A stretch of 64,000 bases of DNA from Pseudoalteromonas sp. T1lg23B (GTDB taxonomy: Bacteria; Pseudomonadota; Gammaproteobacteria; Enterobacterales; Alteromonadaceae). The DNA lies in the NCBI RefSeq assembly GCF_002964665.1, contig NZ_PQBZ01000034.1, positions 124,429-188,428 on the forward strand, in the 5' to 3' direction. The notes under the pieces were generated by a model. The model was not told the origin of the DNA. It saw only the letters and a list, made by a program, of their open reading frames with translations, and did no database searches. A program made the translations under genes and the position numbers. Positions 10,892 to 20,556 of the stretch are shown here, one piece after another. Each line of letters opens with the position of its first letter. Position 1 is the first letter of the stretch.

Positions 10892-11287
10892 TTATTCTTC
10901 TAAATTCTTTAAAGTGTCGCGACAACGGCGTTCGGCTGTTACCAACTCCATCAACACCACTTTGATGTCATCCATTTGCTGACTTAAATCTGCTTTTTTC
11001 TCTTCGATAAGTTGCAACATCGTCGAGAGCTGTTTCGCACTTGATTTGTCAGCATCATACAATTCAAACAAACGGCCAGTTTCAGCCAATGTAAACCCGA
11101 GACGTTTACCGCGTAATATAAGTTTTAAGCGAACTCTATCGCGCTTTGAATACACACGGGTTTGTCCATGACGTTCGGGAGATAGCAAGCCCTGATCTTC
11201 ATAAAAGCGGATACTTCGCGTGGTAATATCGAATTCCTTCGCTAATTCACTGATCGAATAGGTTTCTTCGTTATGGTTATCTTGCAT
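10892..11287 (-). CDS. liuR: MerR-family regulator of branched-chain catabolism
   Basis: MerR-type activator/repressor, about 131 aa. The N-terminal winged helix-turn-helix reads [28 protein letters not shown], followed by a coiled-coil region (about residues 80-125). It leads the liu operon, as LiuR does in related gammaproteobacteria. A TTTACGT-type palindrome lies about 50 bp upstream (11337-11352), consistent with autoregulation. Start choice is uncertain: ATG at 11287 or GTG at 11299, neither with a strong ribosome site. Confidence 0.9.
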   Translation of the reverse strand: MQDNHNEETYSISELAKEFDITTRSIRFYEDQGLLSPERHGQTRVYSKRDRVRLKLILRGKRLGFTLAETGRLFELYDADKSSAKQLSTMLQLIEEKKADLSQQMDDIKVVLMELVTAERRCRDTLKNLEE

Positions 11288-11336
11288 GGTTATGTACACA
11301 TTGACTTCAATACTTATTTGACCAATATAAGTGAAG

Positions 11337-11352
11337 TTTACGTAAAGGTAAA
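11337..11352. promoter_or_regulatory. Candidate LiuR operator before liuR
   Basis: TTTACGTAAAGGTAAA matches the perfect 16-bp palindrome at 61084 in 14 of 16 positions and keeps the same half-site spacing. It lies about 50 bp upstream of liuR. LiuR binding is inferred from position and from the shared motif. Confidence 0.65.
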
Positions 11353-11506
11353 GTAATGTGTAAAAATACTACTTTAGTGCTATCAAGAGGGAATGTTCGG
11401 AATATGACAAAAAATAGACACGGAACCGAGTAAATGCGTGCTTTGGAAAGCTAAGTGTGCAACTTATGTTTACAGATCCAGTCAACGCACTTTGCTTGAT
11501 TTTAGA

Positions 11507-11522
11507 TTTACGTTGGCGTAAA
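11507..11522. promoter_or_regulatory. Candidate LiuR operator before the thiolase/mms genes
   Basis: TTTACGTTGGCGTAAA has perfect 7-base arms (TTTACGT/GCGTAAA pair with one offset) and differs from the site at 61084 only in the two central bases. A further GTAAACGTAAA half-site follows. It lies about 85 bp upstream of the thiolase start. Confidence 0.7.
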
Positions 11523-11607
11523 CGTAAATATTATGTATGCTCAAATTAATGATGAATCGTTTAAGCAGGGTGCCACATATAACGGCATCTGTGAATAGGA
11601 GTTTAAA

Positions 11608-12786
11608 ATGAGTAATGATGCAGTAGTCATCGTAGCCGCAAAACGTACCCCAATGGGTGGCTTCATGGGCGCTTTATCTGGCGCCAGTGCAACGGATTTA
11701 GGCGCAACCGCGATTAAAAGTGTGATGGCCGACACTGGTCTGAGTGACGCATCGATTGATGAAGTTATCATGGGCTGTGTATTGCCAGCGGGTCTAGGTC
11801 AAGCACCAGCGCGTCAGGCTATGTTGCATGCGGGACTTGCTCGCTCAACCGGCGCAACCACAATCAATAAAGTATGTGGTTCAGGTTTGAAAGCAGCCAT
11901 GCTAGCACATGATTTAATAAAAGCTGGCAGCATTAATTCAGCGATTGCTGGCGGTATGGAAAGCATGACTAACTCGCCTTATTTTATTCCAAAAGCGCGT
12001 GGCGGAATGCGTATGGGTCATGGTGAGATCAAAGATCACATGATGGCTGATGGTCTAGAAGACGCATACGATAACAAAGCAATGGGTTGTTTTGCACAAG
12101 GCACAGCCGACGAATACGGCATCACTCGCGAGCAAATGGATGATTTTGCACTTGGCTCACTTAGCAAAGCAAACGCAGCTATCGAAAATGGTAGCTTTAG
12201 TGGCGAAATAGCGCCAGTTACGCTGAGCACTCGCAAGGGCGATGTAGAAGTCACTATTGACGAGCAACCAGGCAACGCACGTCCAGAAAAAATCCCAAGC
12301 CTTCGCCCTGCGTTCAAAAAAGACGGCACGGTAACGGCTGCTAATTCGTCATCAATTTCAGACGGTGCTGCGGCGCTAATCTTAATGAGTGAAACCGAAG
12401 CAAAACGCCATGGTCTAACACCATTGTGCAAGATAGTTGCTCACACGACTCACTCACAGCTTCCAGCCGAATTTACTTTAGCACCTGTTGGCGCGATGAA
12501 TAAGTTACTTGAACGTGCTGGTTGGAGCAAAGACGAGGTTGATCTTTGGGAAATCAACGAAGCGTTTGCCATGGTAACTATGCTTGCCATCAACGAAATG
12601 GGCTTAGATAGCGCTAAAGTGAACGTCAATGGCGGTGCATGTGCACTGGGCCATCCAATTGGTGCCAGTGGCGCTCGTATTCTTGTGACACTCATTCACG
12701 CACTTCGCAACCGCGGCCTGTCAAAAGGCATTGCATCACTGTGTATTGGTGGTGGTGAAGCGGTAGCACTGGCGGTAGAAGTCTAA
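11608..12786 (+). CDS. Acetyl-CoA C-acyltransferase (thiolase)
   Basis: Thiolase II-type enzyme, 392 aa, splitting acetoacetyl-CoA or 2-methylacetoacetyl-CoA with CoA. The nucleophilic Cys is in NKVCGSGLKA (about residue 90), the catalytic His in GHPIGASGAR (about 350) and the second Cys in SLCIGGGEA (about 380). ATG follows TAGGAG. It is divergent from liuR, with a LiuR-like palindrome between. It can finish leucine catabolism after ScoAB and also isoleucine catabolism; the sequence does not decide the preferred substrate. Confidence 0.93.
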   Translation: MSNDAVVIVAAKRTPMGGFMGALSGASATDLGATAIKSVMADTGLSDASIDEVIMGCVLPAGLGQAPARQAMLHAGLARSTGATTINKVCGSGLKAAMLAHDLIKAGSINSAIAGGMESMTNSPYFIPKARGGMRMGHGEIKDHMMADGLEDAYDNKAMGCFAQGTADEYGITREQMDDFALGSLSKANAAIENGSFSGEIAPVTLSTRKGDVEVTIDEQPGNARPEKIPSLRPAFKKDGTVTAANSSSISDGAAALILMSETEAKRHGLTPLCKIVAHTTHSQLPAEFTLAPVGAMNKLLERAGWSKDEVDLWEINEAFAMVTMLAINEMGLDSAKVNVNGGACALGHPIGASGARILVTLIHALRNRGLSKGIASLCIGGGEAVALAVEV

Positions 12787-12800
12787 TCATACATTCTTAG

Positions 12801-12845
12801 GGCACCAAACTATCAGGCAAAATAATTATTACAGCCTTTGGTGCC
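12801..12845 (+). other. Intergenic stem-loop between thiolase and mmsA
   Basis: GGCACCAAA and TTTGGTGCC form a 9-bp stem around a 27-nt A/T-rich loop. No T-run follows, so it is not a typical terminator; it could moderate read-through or RNA stability. Confidence 0.5.
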
Positions 12846-12874
12846 AAGACAAATAATCTGGGGAGGAGTGCACA

Positions 12875-14365
12875 ATGCACCAAGTACCTTTATACATCAA
12901 CGGCGAATTCACACAGTCATCAACCGATAAATGGATTGATGTTGTAAACCCTGCAACACAAGAAGTACTGGCTAAAGTACCTTGTGCGACAGAGCAAGAA
13001 ATGCGCGCAGCAATTGATTCTGCGAAAGAAACATTTAAAACTTGGAAAGAAGTGCCTGTAACAGAGCGTTCTCGCATCATGATGCGTTATGCAGCGTTAC
13101 TAAAAGAGCATCACGATGAGCTGGCCACCATCATCTGTCATGAGTTAGGAAAAACTTTCGAAGATGCTAAGGGTGACGTGTGGCGTGGTATTGAAGTTGT
13201 TGAACAAGCAGCCAATGCGCCATCAATGATGATGGGTGAAACAGTCGAAAATGTAGCGCGCAAAATCGATACTTACTCATACATGCAGCCATTAGGTGTA
13301 TGTGCGGGTATTACACCATTCAACTTCCCTGCAATGATCCCACTTTGGATGTTTCCAATGGCGATTGTATGCGGTAATACTTTTATATTGAAGCCGTCAG
13401 AGCAAGACCCACTAACGCCAATGCGTTTAGTTGAACTGTTCGAAGAAGCAGGCGCGCCTAAAGGTGTACTACAGGTTGTACATGGCACCAAAGAGCAAGT
13501 TGATCACATTTTAGAAGCGCCTGAAATTCGTGCAATTTCGTTTGTTGGTTCTTGCGGCGTGGGTCAATATATTTACTCAAAAGGGACGCAGCACCTTAAG
13601 CGCGTACAAGCTTGTGTTGGCGCAAAAAACCACATGGTTATCATGCCAGACTCTAAGAAAGAACAACTAATCAATAACTTAGTAGGTTCATCTGTAGGAG
13701 CTGCTGGTCAGCGCTGCATGGGTATTTCCGTTGCGGTCTTTGTTGGCCAAGCCAAAGAATGGGTTGACGACTTAAAAGAAGCATTGTCAAAAGTGCGTCC
13801 AGGTGTTTGGGATGATCCTGAAGCTGCTTATGGTCCGCAGACAACGCCTCAGGCTAAAGCCCGCATTTTGTCACTGATCGCCAGTGCAAAAGAGCAAGGT
13901 GCTACCTGCTTATTGGATGGTTCTGATTTCACTGTTAAAGGCTATGAGCAAGGTAACTGGGTCGGTCCAACCTTATTCACAGACGTGACCACTGAAATGG
14001 ACCTATACAAAGAAGAGATTTTTGGTCCTGTACTGGCATGTATGTTTGTTGACACGTTGGACGAAGCGATTGCACTTATCAATGCAAGCCCATATGGAAA
14101 CGGTACATCACTGTTTACGTCAAGTGGTGCAGCAGCACGTAAGTTCCAACATGAAATTGAAGTGGGTCAGGTTGGTATCAACGTGCCAATTCCTGTGCCA
14201 CTACCTTTCTTCTCATTTACAGGCTGGAAAGGGTCGTTCTATGGCGATCAGCACACTTACGGCAAACAAGGCGTACGTTTTTACACTGAGACCAAAACCA
14301 TTACCTCACGTTGGTTTGAAGATGATATCGCTTCAGGTCCAAACATGAGTATTGACCTGAAGTAA
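12875..14365 (+). CDS. mmsA: Methylmalonate-semialdehyde dehydrogenase (CoA-acylating)
   Basis: Aldehyde dehydrogenase superfamily, 496 aa, converting methylmalonate semialdehyde with CoA and NAD to propionyl-CoA in valine breakdown. The Rossmann-type segment ([19 protein letters not shown], about residues 145-163) and the catalytic Cys in [11 protein letters not shown] (about residue 285) are typical of MmsA. ATG follows a GGGGAGGAG site. It starts the valine gene run together with the acyl-CoA dehydrogenase, hydratase, hydrolase and mmsB downstream. Confidence 0.95.
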   Translation: MHQVPLYINGEFTQSSTDKWIDVVNPATQEVLAKVPCATEQEMRAAIDSAKETFKTWKEVPVTERSRIMMRYAALLKEHHDELATIICHELGKTFEDAKGDVWRGIEVVEQAANAPSMMMGETVENVARKIDTYSYMQPLGVCAGITPFNFPAMIPLWMFPMAIVCGNTFILKPSEQDPLTPMRLVELFEEAGAPKGVLQVVHGTKEQVDHILEAPEIRAISFVGSCGVGQYIYSKGTQHLKRVQACVGAKNHMVIMPDSKKEQLINNLVGSSVGAAGQRCMGISVAVFVGQAKEWVDDLKEALSKVRPGVWDDPEAAYGPQTTPQAKARILSLIASAKEQGATCLLDGSDFTVKGYEQGNWVGPTLFTDVTTEMDLYKEEIFGPVLACMFVDTLDEAIALINASPYGNGTSLFTSSGAAARKFQHEIEVGQVGINVPIPVPLPFFSFTGWKGSFYGDQHTYGKQGVRFYTETKTITSRWFEDDIASGPNMSIDLK

Positions 14366-14400
14366 TTCAGCGTTTCAAAAAATTATTAGAACAATTATTA

Positions 14401-14427
14401 ACTAAGCCAGAGTCTCTCTGGCTTAGT
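14401..14427 (+). other. Perfect 12-bp stem-loop between mmsA and the acyl-CoA dehydrogenase gene
   Basis: ACTAAGCCAGAG and CTCTGGCTTAGT pair perfectly around a TCT loop. It lacks a following T-run and lies 23 bp before the next start, so it may be a processing or stability element rather than a strong terminator. Confidence 0.6.
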
Positions 14428-14450
14428 CATCAACACAACAAGAGGTCTTT

Positions 14451-15608
14451 ATGGACTTTAATCTAACCGAAGATCAACAGGCATTTGCTGAAACCGCGTA
14501 TCAATTTGCTATGAGCGAACTCGCTCCGAATGCAGCACTTTGGGACCGTGAACATATTTTTCCAAAAGACGTGATTAAAAAGGCGGGCGAACTGGGCTTT
14601 TGTGGTTTATATACACCAGAAGAAGCCGGTGGTTTGGGCTTATCGCGTTTAGATTCAAGCATTATTTTTGAGCAGCTTTCAATGGGTTGTACAGCAACCA
14701 CTGCGATGTTGACGATTCATAATATGGCCACTTGGATGATAGCAAGTTTTGGCACTGATTCAGTAAAAGAAACTTACATCGATCAATTAGTAATGGGCGA
14801 ACTGCTAGCATCGTACTGTTTAACTGAGCCGGGTTCGGGCTCAGATGCGGCGTCACTGAAGACTAAAGCGGTTAAAGAAGGTGATGAGTACGTGCTAAAC
14901 GGCTCTAAAATGTTTATCTCGGGTGCCGGTGAAACCGATGTTTTAGTGGTTATGGCTCGTACCGGAGAAGCGGGTCCTAAAGGAATTTCAGCGTTTGTTG
15001 TTCCTGCTAATGCTGAGGGTGTCGTTTATGGTAAAGCTGAGGAAAAAATGGGCTGGAACGCCCAGCCAACACGCTTGGTAACGCTGGAAAATGTTCGTAT
15101 TCCGGCCGACCATTTACTCGGTAGTGAAGGCGAAGGCTTTAAGTTTGCAATGCAGGGTTTAGACGGTGGCCGTATCAACATTGCGACTTGCTCTATCGGT
15201 ACAGCGCAACAAGCACTTAATACTGCTAAACAGTATATGCAAGAGCGCGAACAATTCGGTAAGCCTCTGGCTGCGTTCCAAGCATTACAGTTCAAAATTG
15301 CTGATATGAATACCGAGCTTGTTGCTGCCCGACAAATGGTGCGTTTAGCTGCATTCAAACTAGACACTAACGATAGTGAAAAAACCACTTATTGCGCTAT
15401 GGCAAAACGCTTTGCTACAGATGTGGGTTTCAAAGTTTGTGATGATGCGCTGCAAATTCATGGCGGTTACGGTTATATCAAAGAGTATCCATTAGAGCGT
15501 CATGTACGTGACGTACGCGTACACCAAATTTTAGAAGGTACGAACGAGATCATGCGTGTGATCATCGCACGTCGTATTTTAGCCGAAGGCGCAGCAAGCG
15601 TTTTATAA
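14451..15608 (+). CDS. Acyl-CoA dehydrogenase, probably isobutyryl-CoA dehydrogenase
   Basis: FAD enzyme of 385 aa oxidising isobutyryl-CoA to methacrylyl-CoA. Landmarks are CLTEPGSGSDAASL (about residue 124), KMFISGAGETD (about 150) and the C-terminal IHGGYGYIKEYPLERHVRD and EGTNEIMRVI. The catalytic Glu is expected in the C-terminal helix (LEGTNE). ATG follows AAGAGG. The position after mmsA and before the methacrylyl-CoA hydratase and 3-hydroxyisobutyryl-CoA hydrolase genes argues for the valine-branch substrate. Confidence 0.9.
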   Translation: MDFNLTEDQQAFAETAYQFAMSELAPNAALWDREHIFPKDVIKKAGELGFCGLYTPEEAGGLGLSRLDSSIIFEQLSMGCTATTAMLTIHNMATWMIASFGTDSVKETYIDQLVMGELLASYCLTEPGSGSDAASLKTKAVKEGDEYVLNGSKMFISGAGETDVLVVMARTGEAGPKGISAFVVPANAEGVVYGKAEEKMGWNAQPTRLVTLENVRIPADHLLGSEGEGFKFAMQGLDGGRINIATCSIGTAQQALNTAKQYMQEREQFGKPLAAFQALQFKIADMNTELVAARQMVRLAAFKLDTNDSEKTTYCAMAKRFATDVGFKVCDDALQIHGGYGYIKEYPLERHVRDVRVHQILEGTNEIMRVIIARRILAEGAASVL

Positions 15609-15618
15609 GGAGAACATC

Positions 15619-16395
15619 ATGAGTGCACAATTAAAGCTTGAAAAACAAGGTAATACTGCAATTATCACCATGAGCAACCCGCCAGCAAACACTTGGACAC
15701 GTGATACGTTGGTTGGGTTAAAAGAACTTGTAAACGAATTAAACGCTGATAAAAATATTTATGCGTTAGTGATCACCGGTGAAGGTGAGAAGTTCTTTTC
15801 GGCTGGGGCTGATCTGAATGTATTCGCCAGCGGTGATAAGGGTATTGCAGCGGATATGTCTCGTGTATTCGGTGAAGCGTTTGAAACCCTGAGCGATTTC
15901 AGAGGTGTGTCTATTGCGGCCATTAATGGCTTTGCTATGGGTGGAGGCTTAGAAGTCGCCTTAGCGTGTGATATTCGTATCGCAGAGTCGCAGGCTCAGA
16001 TGGCATTACCAGAGGCTAAAGTGGGCTTATTACCTTGTGCTGGCGGTACGCAGAATCTTTCTTGGCTGGTTGGTGAAGGCTGGGCTAAGCGCATGATCCT
16101 ATGTGGTGAGCGTTTAAGAGCTGATAAAGCGCAGCAGATAGGTTTGGTTGAAGAAGTCGTTGAAACGGGTGAAGCGCTTAATGCGGCGCTGACATTGGCT
16201 GAAAAAGTTGGTGAGCAAAGCCCCGTAGCTGTTACAGCCTGTAAAGCGCTTATTCAAAAAGGTCGTACTGGTACTATCAATAGTGCATTGCCACTAGAGC
16301 GTGAGTTGTTTGTAACCCTGTTTGATACGCAAGATCAAAAAGAAGGCGTGAATGCATTCTTAGAGAAACGTAAACCAAACTGGGTGAATGGATAA
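15619..16395 (+). CDS. Enoyl-CoA hydratase, probably methacrylyl-CoA hydratase
   Basis: Crotonase-family protein of 258 aa. FFSAGADLNVF (about residue 61) and NGFAMGGGLEVALACD (about residue 103) form the oxyanion hole; the catalytic glutamates are in the GGGLE and LPEAK segments. ATG follows AAGGAGA. Its stop overlaps the start of the next gene by one base (TAATG), implying translational coupling to the 3-hydroxyisobutyryl-CoA hydrolase, which acts on its product. Confidence 0.9.
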   Translation: MSAQLKLEKQGNTAIITMSNPPANTWTRDTLVGLKELVNELNADKNIYALVITGEGEKFFSAGADLNVFASGDKGIAADMSRVFGEAFETLSDFRGVSIAAINGFAMGGGLEVALACDIRIAESQAQMALPEAKVGLLPCAGGTQNLSWLVGEGWAKRMILCGERLRADKAQQIGLVEEVVETGEALNAALTLAEKVGEQSPVAVTACKALIQKGRTGTINSALPLERELFVTLFDTQDQKEGVNAFLEKRKPNWVNG

Positions 16396-17534
16396 TGGCA
16401 AAGTTACAGCTACTCAATCAGGCCGATGCGCCAGTTATTTTCGAACTAGCGAATTGTGATAATGGTATGCAGGTGGCGTTTGCCACTTTGAATGTACCTA
16501 AAGCACTTAATGCTCTTAATTTAGATATGATCCGCCTGCTTGCTCCTCAGTTAGAGACGTGGTCAAAAGACGAAAATATCGCGATGGTTGTGCTCAAAGG
16601 GGAAGGCGAAAAAGCTTTTTGTGCAGGTGGAGATGTAGTCAGTTTATATAAAGCTATGGCTGCAAGTGATGGCAATGATTATCTACAGACATTTTTCGCC
16701 GAAGAATATCGCTTAGACTATCAAATTCACACCTATGAAAAGCCAATTCTGCTTTGGGGTAATGGCATCATAATGGGCGGTGGCTTAGGTTTGATGGCAG
16801 GAGCGAGTCATCGTGTGGTTACTGAGTCTGCACGTATCGCAATGCCAGAGATCACCATTGGTCTGTACCCTGATGTCGGTGGAAGCTACTTCCTAAATAA
16901 AATGCCTGCGGGTGTTGGCTTGTTTCTAGGGCTAACAGGGGCTTCTATCAATGCCAGTGATGCTCAGTATGTAGGTCTTGCAGATCATTATGTAGAGGCA
17001 GATAAATACGGTGAGTTAGTGGCAGAGTTGTTGGGTATTGAATGGCAAAAAGCCACTCAGATAAACCATGAGAAGCTGACCCAAGCACTGCTTGAGTTAG
17101 CCAAGCACTCTTCACAGCCACCAAAAAGTGAGCTTAAAGGCATTCAAGATCAATTAAATGAACTTAGCTCCTTAGACACTTTACAAGCTCAAGTTGATTA
17201 TATTCTGGCGTTACAGAGCGATGACAACAAGTGGTTAAGCAAGGCACAAAAATCATTGCAACATGGTTCTGCTTTAAGTGCCGTACTGGTGAGTGAGCAA
17301 TTAAAAGCTGGGCAAGGCAAAAGCCTAAAAGAATGCTTTATGTTTGAGTTAGGTATGTCGGTGCAAGCGGGGCTAAGTGGTGAGTTTCAAGAGGGCGTTC
17401 GCGCTTTGTTGATTGACAAAGATGGCACACCAAAATGGCAATTTAACTCGGTCAGTGACGTAAGCGAAGAAGCTGTTGCTGCATTTTTGACACCTAAGTG
17501 GGCGGTCGATACGCATCCACTAGCGGATATGTAA
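16395..17534 (+). CDS. 3-hydroxyisobutyryl-CoA hydrolase
   Basis: Crotonase-fold thioesterase of 379 aa releasing 3-hydroxyisobutyrate from its CoA ester in valine breakdown. It is longer than a hydratase, as expected for this subfamily. It shows FCAGGDVVSLYKA (about residue 75), NGIIMGGGLGLMAGASHRVVTE (about 124) and MPEITIGLYPDVGGSYFL (about 150). The start overlaps the previous stop by one base. Confidence 0.92.
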   Translation: MAKLQLLNQADAPVIFELANCDNGMQVAFATLNVPKALNALNLDMIRLLAPQLETWSKDENIAMVVLKGEGEKAFCAGGDVVSLYKAMAASDGNDYLQTFFAEEYRLDYQIHTYEKPILLWGNGIIMGGGLGLMAGASHRVVTESARIAMPEITIGLYPDVGGSYFLNKMPAGVGLFLGLTGASINASDAQYVGLADHYVEADKYGELVAELLGIEWQKATQINHEKLTQALLELAKHSSQPPKSELKGIQDQLNELSSLDTLQAQVDYILALQSDDNKWLSKAQKSLQHGSALSAVLVSEQLKAGQGKSLKECFMFELGMSVQAGLSGEFQEGVRALLIDKDGTPKWQFNSVSDVSEEAVAAFLTPKWAVDTHPLADM

Positions 17535-17544
17535 GGAGCATAAC

Positions 17545-18432
17545 ATGGCAAAAATTGGATTTATTGGCCTTGGAAACATGGGTGGGCCAATGGCCAGCAA
17601 CCTTGTAAGAGCAGGTCATTCAGTCACGGTATTTGATTTAAGTGAAAGCGCAGTCGCTGAGCTGAGTTCGCAAGGCGCAAAAGCGGCAACCAGCGTAGAG
17701 CAAGTGTGTGAAGATGCAGATTTCGTGGTCAGCATGTTACCGGCAGGCAAACATGTTCGTATGATCTATTGTGGTGAAAATGGTTTGATCAATCACCTAG
17801 ATAAGTCAACGTTGGTCATTGATTGCTCCACGATCGATGCAGAATCAGCGCAATTTGTTGGTAATGAATTGGCAAAAGCGGGTGTCAGCTTTGTTGATGC
17901 ACCAGTATCTGGTGGTGTTGCAGGGGCTGCCGCGGGAACCTTAACCTTCATTGTAGGTGGTTCAGATGCGGACTTTAATCGCGCTAGCAGTATTTTGACC
18001 GATATGGGTAAGAACATATTCCATGCGGGGAACATAGGTGCCGGTCAGGTCGCAAAGATCTGTAATAATATGCTGTTGAGCATACTTATGGCAGGGACCA
18101 GTGAAGCGTTGCAAATGGGTATTGATCACGGTTTAGACCCAAAAGTACTTAGTGAGATCATGTTAAACAGCTCGGGCCGTAACTGGACACTTGAGGTGTA
18201 TAACCCATGTCCAAATGTACAAGAGAACGTACCTAGTTCAAATGGCTATAAGCCAGGCTTTATGGTTGATCTTATGGCTAAAGACTTGGGACTCGCTCAG
18301 CAAGCCGCTCAACAAACCAATTCAGCAACGCCCTTGGGGGCGATGGCCAAAAACCTATACAACCTTATGCAAAATCAAGGTAAAGGCGCAGAAGACTTTA
18401 GTGCAATTTTTAAATTATATAGTGAAAAGTAA
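17545..18432 (+). CDS. mmsB: 3-hydroxyisobutyrate dehydrogenase
   Basis: NAD-dependent oxidation of 3-hydroxyisobutyrate to methylmalonate semialdehyde, the substrate of MmsA. The 295-aa protein has the Rossmann GFIGLGNMGGPMASNL at the N-terminus, the substrate motif DAPVSGGVAGAAAGTL (about residue 116) and the catalytic Lys in GAGQVAKICNNM (about residue 171). ATG follows AAGGAG. Ten bases separate it from the hydrolase gene. Confidence 0.95.
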   Translation: MAKIGFIGLGNMGGPMASNLVRAGHSVTVFDLSESAVAELSSQGAKAATSVEQVCEDADFVVSMLPAGKHVRMIYCGENGLINHLDKSTLVIDCSTIDAESAQFVGNELAKAGVSFVDAPVSGGVAGAAAGTLTFIVGGSDADFNRASSILTDMGKNIFHAGNIGAGQVAKICNNMLLSILMAGTSEALQMGIDHGLDPKVLSEIMLNSSGRNWTLEVYNPCPNVQENVPSSNGYKPGFMVDLMAKDLGLAQQAAQQTNSATPLGAMAKNLYNLMQNQGKGAEDFSAIFKLYSEK

Positions 18433-18437
18433 ACCCT

Positions 18438-19199
18438 ATGGATATTAACAATAAAACCGTAGTGATAACCGGTGGGGCGCAAGGCCTAGGCTTTGCAATG
18501 GCCACCGAGCTTGCAAAATCGGGTGCCAAACTGGCTCTGATCGACATGCAAGAGGAAGTATTAGCCAATGCAAAGGCCCAACTAAAAGCACTGGGCGCTG
18601 AGGTGCATACTTATGTAGCTAATGTCAGTGTTGAAAGCGACGTAGAGTCAGTGTTCAATGCAATACAAGCGGACTGCGGTAATATCGCAGTGCTTATTAA
18701 CAATGCTGGTATTTTACGTGATGGGTTATTGCTCAAAGCTAAAGAAGGTAAAGTTGTTGATAAGATGGCTTTGTCACAGTTTCAATCTGTGATTGATGTA
18801 AACCTGACGGGCGTGTTCCTGTGTGGTCGCGAGGCGGCTGCCAAAATGGTAGAAGCGGGCGAAGGTGGCGTAATAATCAATATGTCTAGTGTTGCCCGTG
18901 CTGGAAATATGGGGCAAACCAATTACTCAGCTGCGAAAGCAGGTGTTGTCGCTATGACGACGAGCTGGGCAAAAGAGTTAGGCCGTTTTGGTATACGTGT
19001 TGGTGCAATTGCACCGGGTGTGATCCGCACTACAATGACAGACGCAATGAAGCCAGAAGCTAAAGAGCGCTTACTGAAAATGAAACCAGTAGGGCGCTTG
19101 GGTGAAGCACAAGAAATTGCCCACACTGCGAAGTACATCATCGAGAATGATTTTTTCACAGGTCGTGTGGTTGAGATTGATGGCGGAATTCGTTTGTAA
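18438..19199 (+). CDS. Short-chain dehydrogenase, likely 3-hydroxyacyl-CoA dehydrogenase
   Basis: Classical SDR of 253 aa. The nucleotide site GGAQGLGFA (about residue 12), NNAGI (about 90), the catalytic Ser in NMSSVARAGNMG and the YSAAK Tyr/Lys pair (about 160) are all present, and it ends in DGGIRL. It closes the valine operon six bases after mmsB and before a strong terminator. It could act on 2-methyl-3-hydroxybutyryl-CoA of the isoleucine branch, feeding the thiolase; this is inferred from context. Confidence 0.88.
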   Translation: MDINNKTVVITGGAQGLGFAMATELAKSGAKLALIDMQEEVLANAKAQLKALGAEVHTYVANVSVESDVESVFNAIQADCGNIAVLINNAGILRDGLLLKAKEGKVVDKMALSQFQSVIDVNLTGVFLCGREAAAKMVEAGEGGVIINMSSVARAGNMGQTNYSAAKAGVVAMTTSWAKELGRFGIRVGAIAPGVIRTTMTDAMKPEAKERLLKMKPVGRLGEAQEIAHTAKYIIENDFFTGRVVEIDGGIRL

Positions 19200-19221
19200 T
19201 TAAACGTGAGTTTATAATTTG

Positions 19222-19252
19222 AAAAGGCATGTACTTTTGGTACATGCCTTTT
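19222..19252. terminator. Bidirectional terminator between the mms operon and the integrase gene
   Basis: A 13-bp stem (AAAAGGCATGTAC / GTACATGCCTTTT) with a TTTTG loop and T-run ends the amino-acid operon. It also lies immediately after the integrase stop codon, on the other strand. Confidence 0.85.
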
Positions 19253-20209
19253 TTATTTGTCGATAGGACTGTTTGTGTAGGCAAATATGTCGCCAATCAC
19301 GTGAGTATAAATTTGTGTGGTTTTAATGTCTTCATGCCCAAGTAACGTTTGTACTGTGCGTATATCGGTACCAGACATAAGCAACTGAGTTGCGAAAGAA
19401 TGCCTGAAAGTGTGTGCTTTGACTCGTTTGCATATATTTGTTTTAAGTAAGGCTGCACGTAGTGCTTTGCGAAAAGTGGTCTCATGTAAATGATGTCGAC
19501 AAACATAATTATCGTAAGGGTGAATGCATCGTGTACTAGAAGGAAATAGGTATTGCCAAGCAAAGTCTTTCACAGCGTGCTTATATTTTCTAATAAGAGA
19601 CGGTGGCAAAGATGCCATACCAAAGCTTTCGTTTAGATCACGGTTATGTAATAGTTTTACCTTTTCGATTTGCTGTTGTAATAGGTGGTGTAAACTTTTG
19701 GGTAGTAGTGTATAGCGATCTTTTTTACCCTTGCCCCTAAACACAAAAATTGTACCTAGGTTAAAGTCTAAATCTTTCACTCTCAAGGATAACGCTTCAT
19801 TTATACGTAAGCCGCTACCATATAGCATGTTCGCGATGAGTGCATATTTGCCTTGCAAATGATTAATTATTTCTGTCGCTTCATCATGGGTTAGTACGGT
19901 AGGCAATGCTCTTTCTGCTTGGCTCGAAGAATAATTTAAACCTTTAATTTCTCGTTTTATGATATAGCGGTATAAAAATATAATGGCGCATAGCGCGAGG
20001 TTTTGAGTTGCTGCACTCACAAGCCTGTTACAAGCCAAATGATTAAGAAAACGCTCAATCTCAACGTTGCTCATTTCTTCAGGGTGACGCTTGTCATTAA
20101 ACAAGATAAACCGTTTGATCCAATGCAGATAGGCTTTTTCCGTTTTTAAACTATAGCGACGAGTTCTGAGCTCAACGCGCACAGACTCCAAAAAAGGTGA
20201 CTTGTTCAT
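19253..20209 (-). CDS. intI: Integron integrase (site-specific tyrosine recombinase)
   Basis: Catalyses attI x attC and attC x attC recombination. The 318-aa protein has the tyrosine-recombinase residues: Arg in [10 protein letters not shown] (about 145), Lys in [12 protein letters not shown] (about 170), [12 protein letters not shown] (about 272), the LLGHED His and the nucleophile in TQIYTHV (about 302). The extra integron-specific segment between the Lys and HxxR boxes ([20 protein letters not shown] to [10 protein letters not shown], about 205-250) identifies it as IntI rather than XerC/D. The frame is intact and full length. ATG at 20209 lies 14 bp from a LexA box. Confidence 0.95.
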   Translation of the reverse strand: MNKSPFLESVRVELRTRRYSLKTEKAYLHWIKRFILFNDKRHPEEMSNVEIERFLNHLACNRLVSAATQNLALCAIIFLYRYIIKREIKGLNYSSSQAERALPTVLTHDEATEIINHLQGKYALIANMLYGSGLRINEALSLRVKDLDFNLGTIFVFRGKGKKDRYTLLPKSLHHLLQQQIEKVKLLHNRDLNESFGMASLPPSLIRKYKHAVKDFAWQYLFPSSTRCIHPYDNYVCRHHLHETTFRKALRAALLKTNICKRVKAHTFRHSFATQLLMSGTDIRTVQTLLGHEDIKTTQIYTHVIGDIFAYTNSPIDK

Positions 20210-20223
20210 AGTAAATCCATTTA

Positions 20224-20239
20224 CTGTGTTTTTGTACAG
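20224..20239 (-). promoter_or_regulatory. LexA (SOS) box of the integrase gene
   Basis: CTGT-N8-ACAG, preceded by TA and followed by GT, matches the gammaproteobacterial LexA consensus. It lies 14 bp upstream of the intI start and next to a possible minus-strand promoter (TTGCAA ... TATACC). SOS control of integron integrases is established in Vibrio and class 1 integrons; here it is inferred from the sequence. Confidence 0.85.
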
Positions 20240-20535
20240 GTATAATTTAAGGCATCAAATTTTGCAACTAGAGATCCCGTTAATTTTTGCGCAAATTGTT
20301 CGTCTAAAGATCAGGCAGGTTATTTATATCTATGATTCCTATTAGATTTAGCATTTATAAACAAGTTCGCTCATTCTCGGTTAAGTAGATTCTCGGTTTG
20401 AACTATGCCCATTGTTAATTTTTTGAGGACAAAATAGCATCTAACATGCTAATATTTGGCGTAATTAAATTTGATAATTGGCGTTTTTCAGGGTTAGTGG
20501 GTAGAACATTAACGCGAATTCACGCTAATACACTG
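20240..20535 (+). other. attI: Integrase leader and attI recombination site
   Basis: This non-coding stretch holds the intI promoter and, at its right end, attI. The recombination point is placed at G20535/T20536, inside GTTATAC (20535-20541). The first cassette ends in GTATAAC (21103), the exact complement of GTTATAC, so its 5' end must be T20536. The left limit of attI and the cassette promoter Pc were not identified with confidence; a TTGAGG (20423) with TAATAT (20450) is poorly spaced. Confidence 0.75.
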
Positions 20536-20556
20536 TTATACGCAATCGGAGAAGTC

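Noticed and set aside
20446..20556. Upstream part of the first cassette frame as coding sequence
   Set aside because: It crosses the attI recombination point at 20535, so it cannot belong to the cassette gene.
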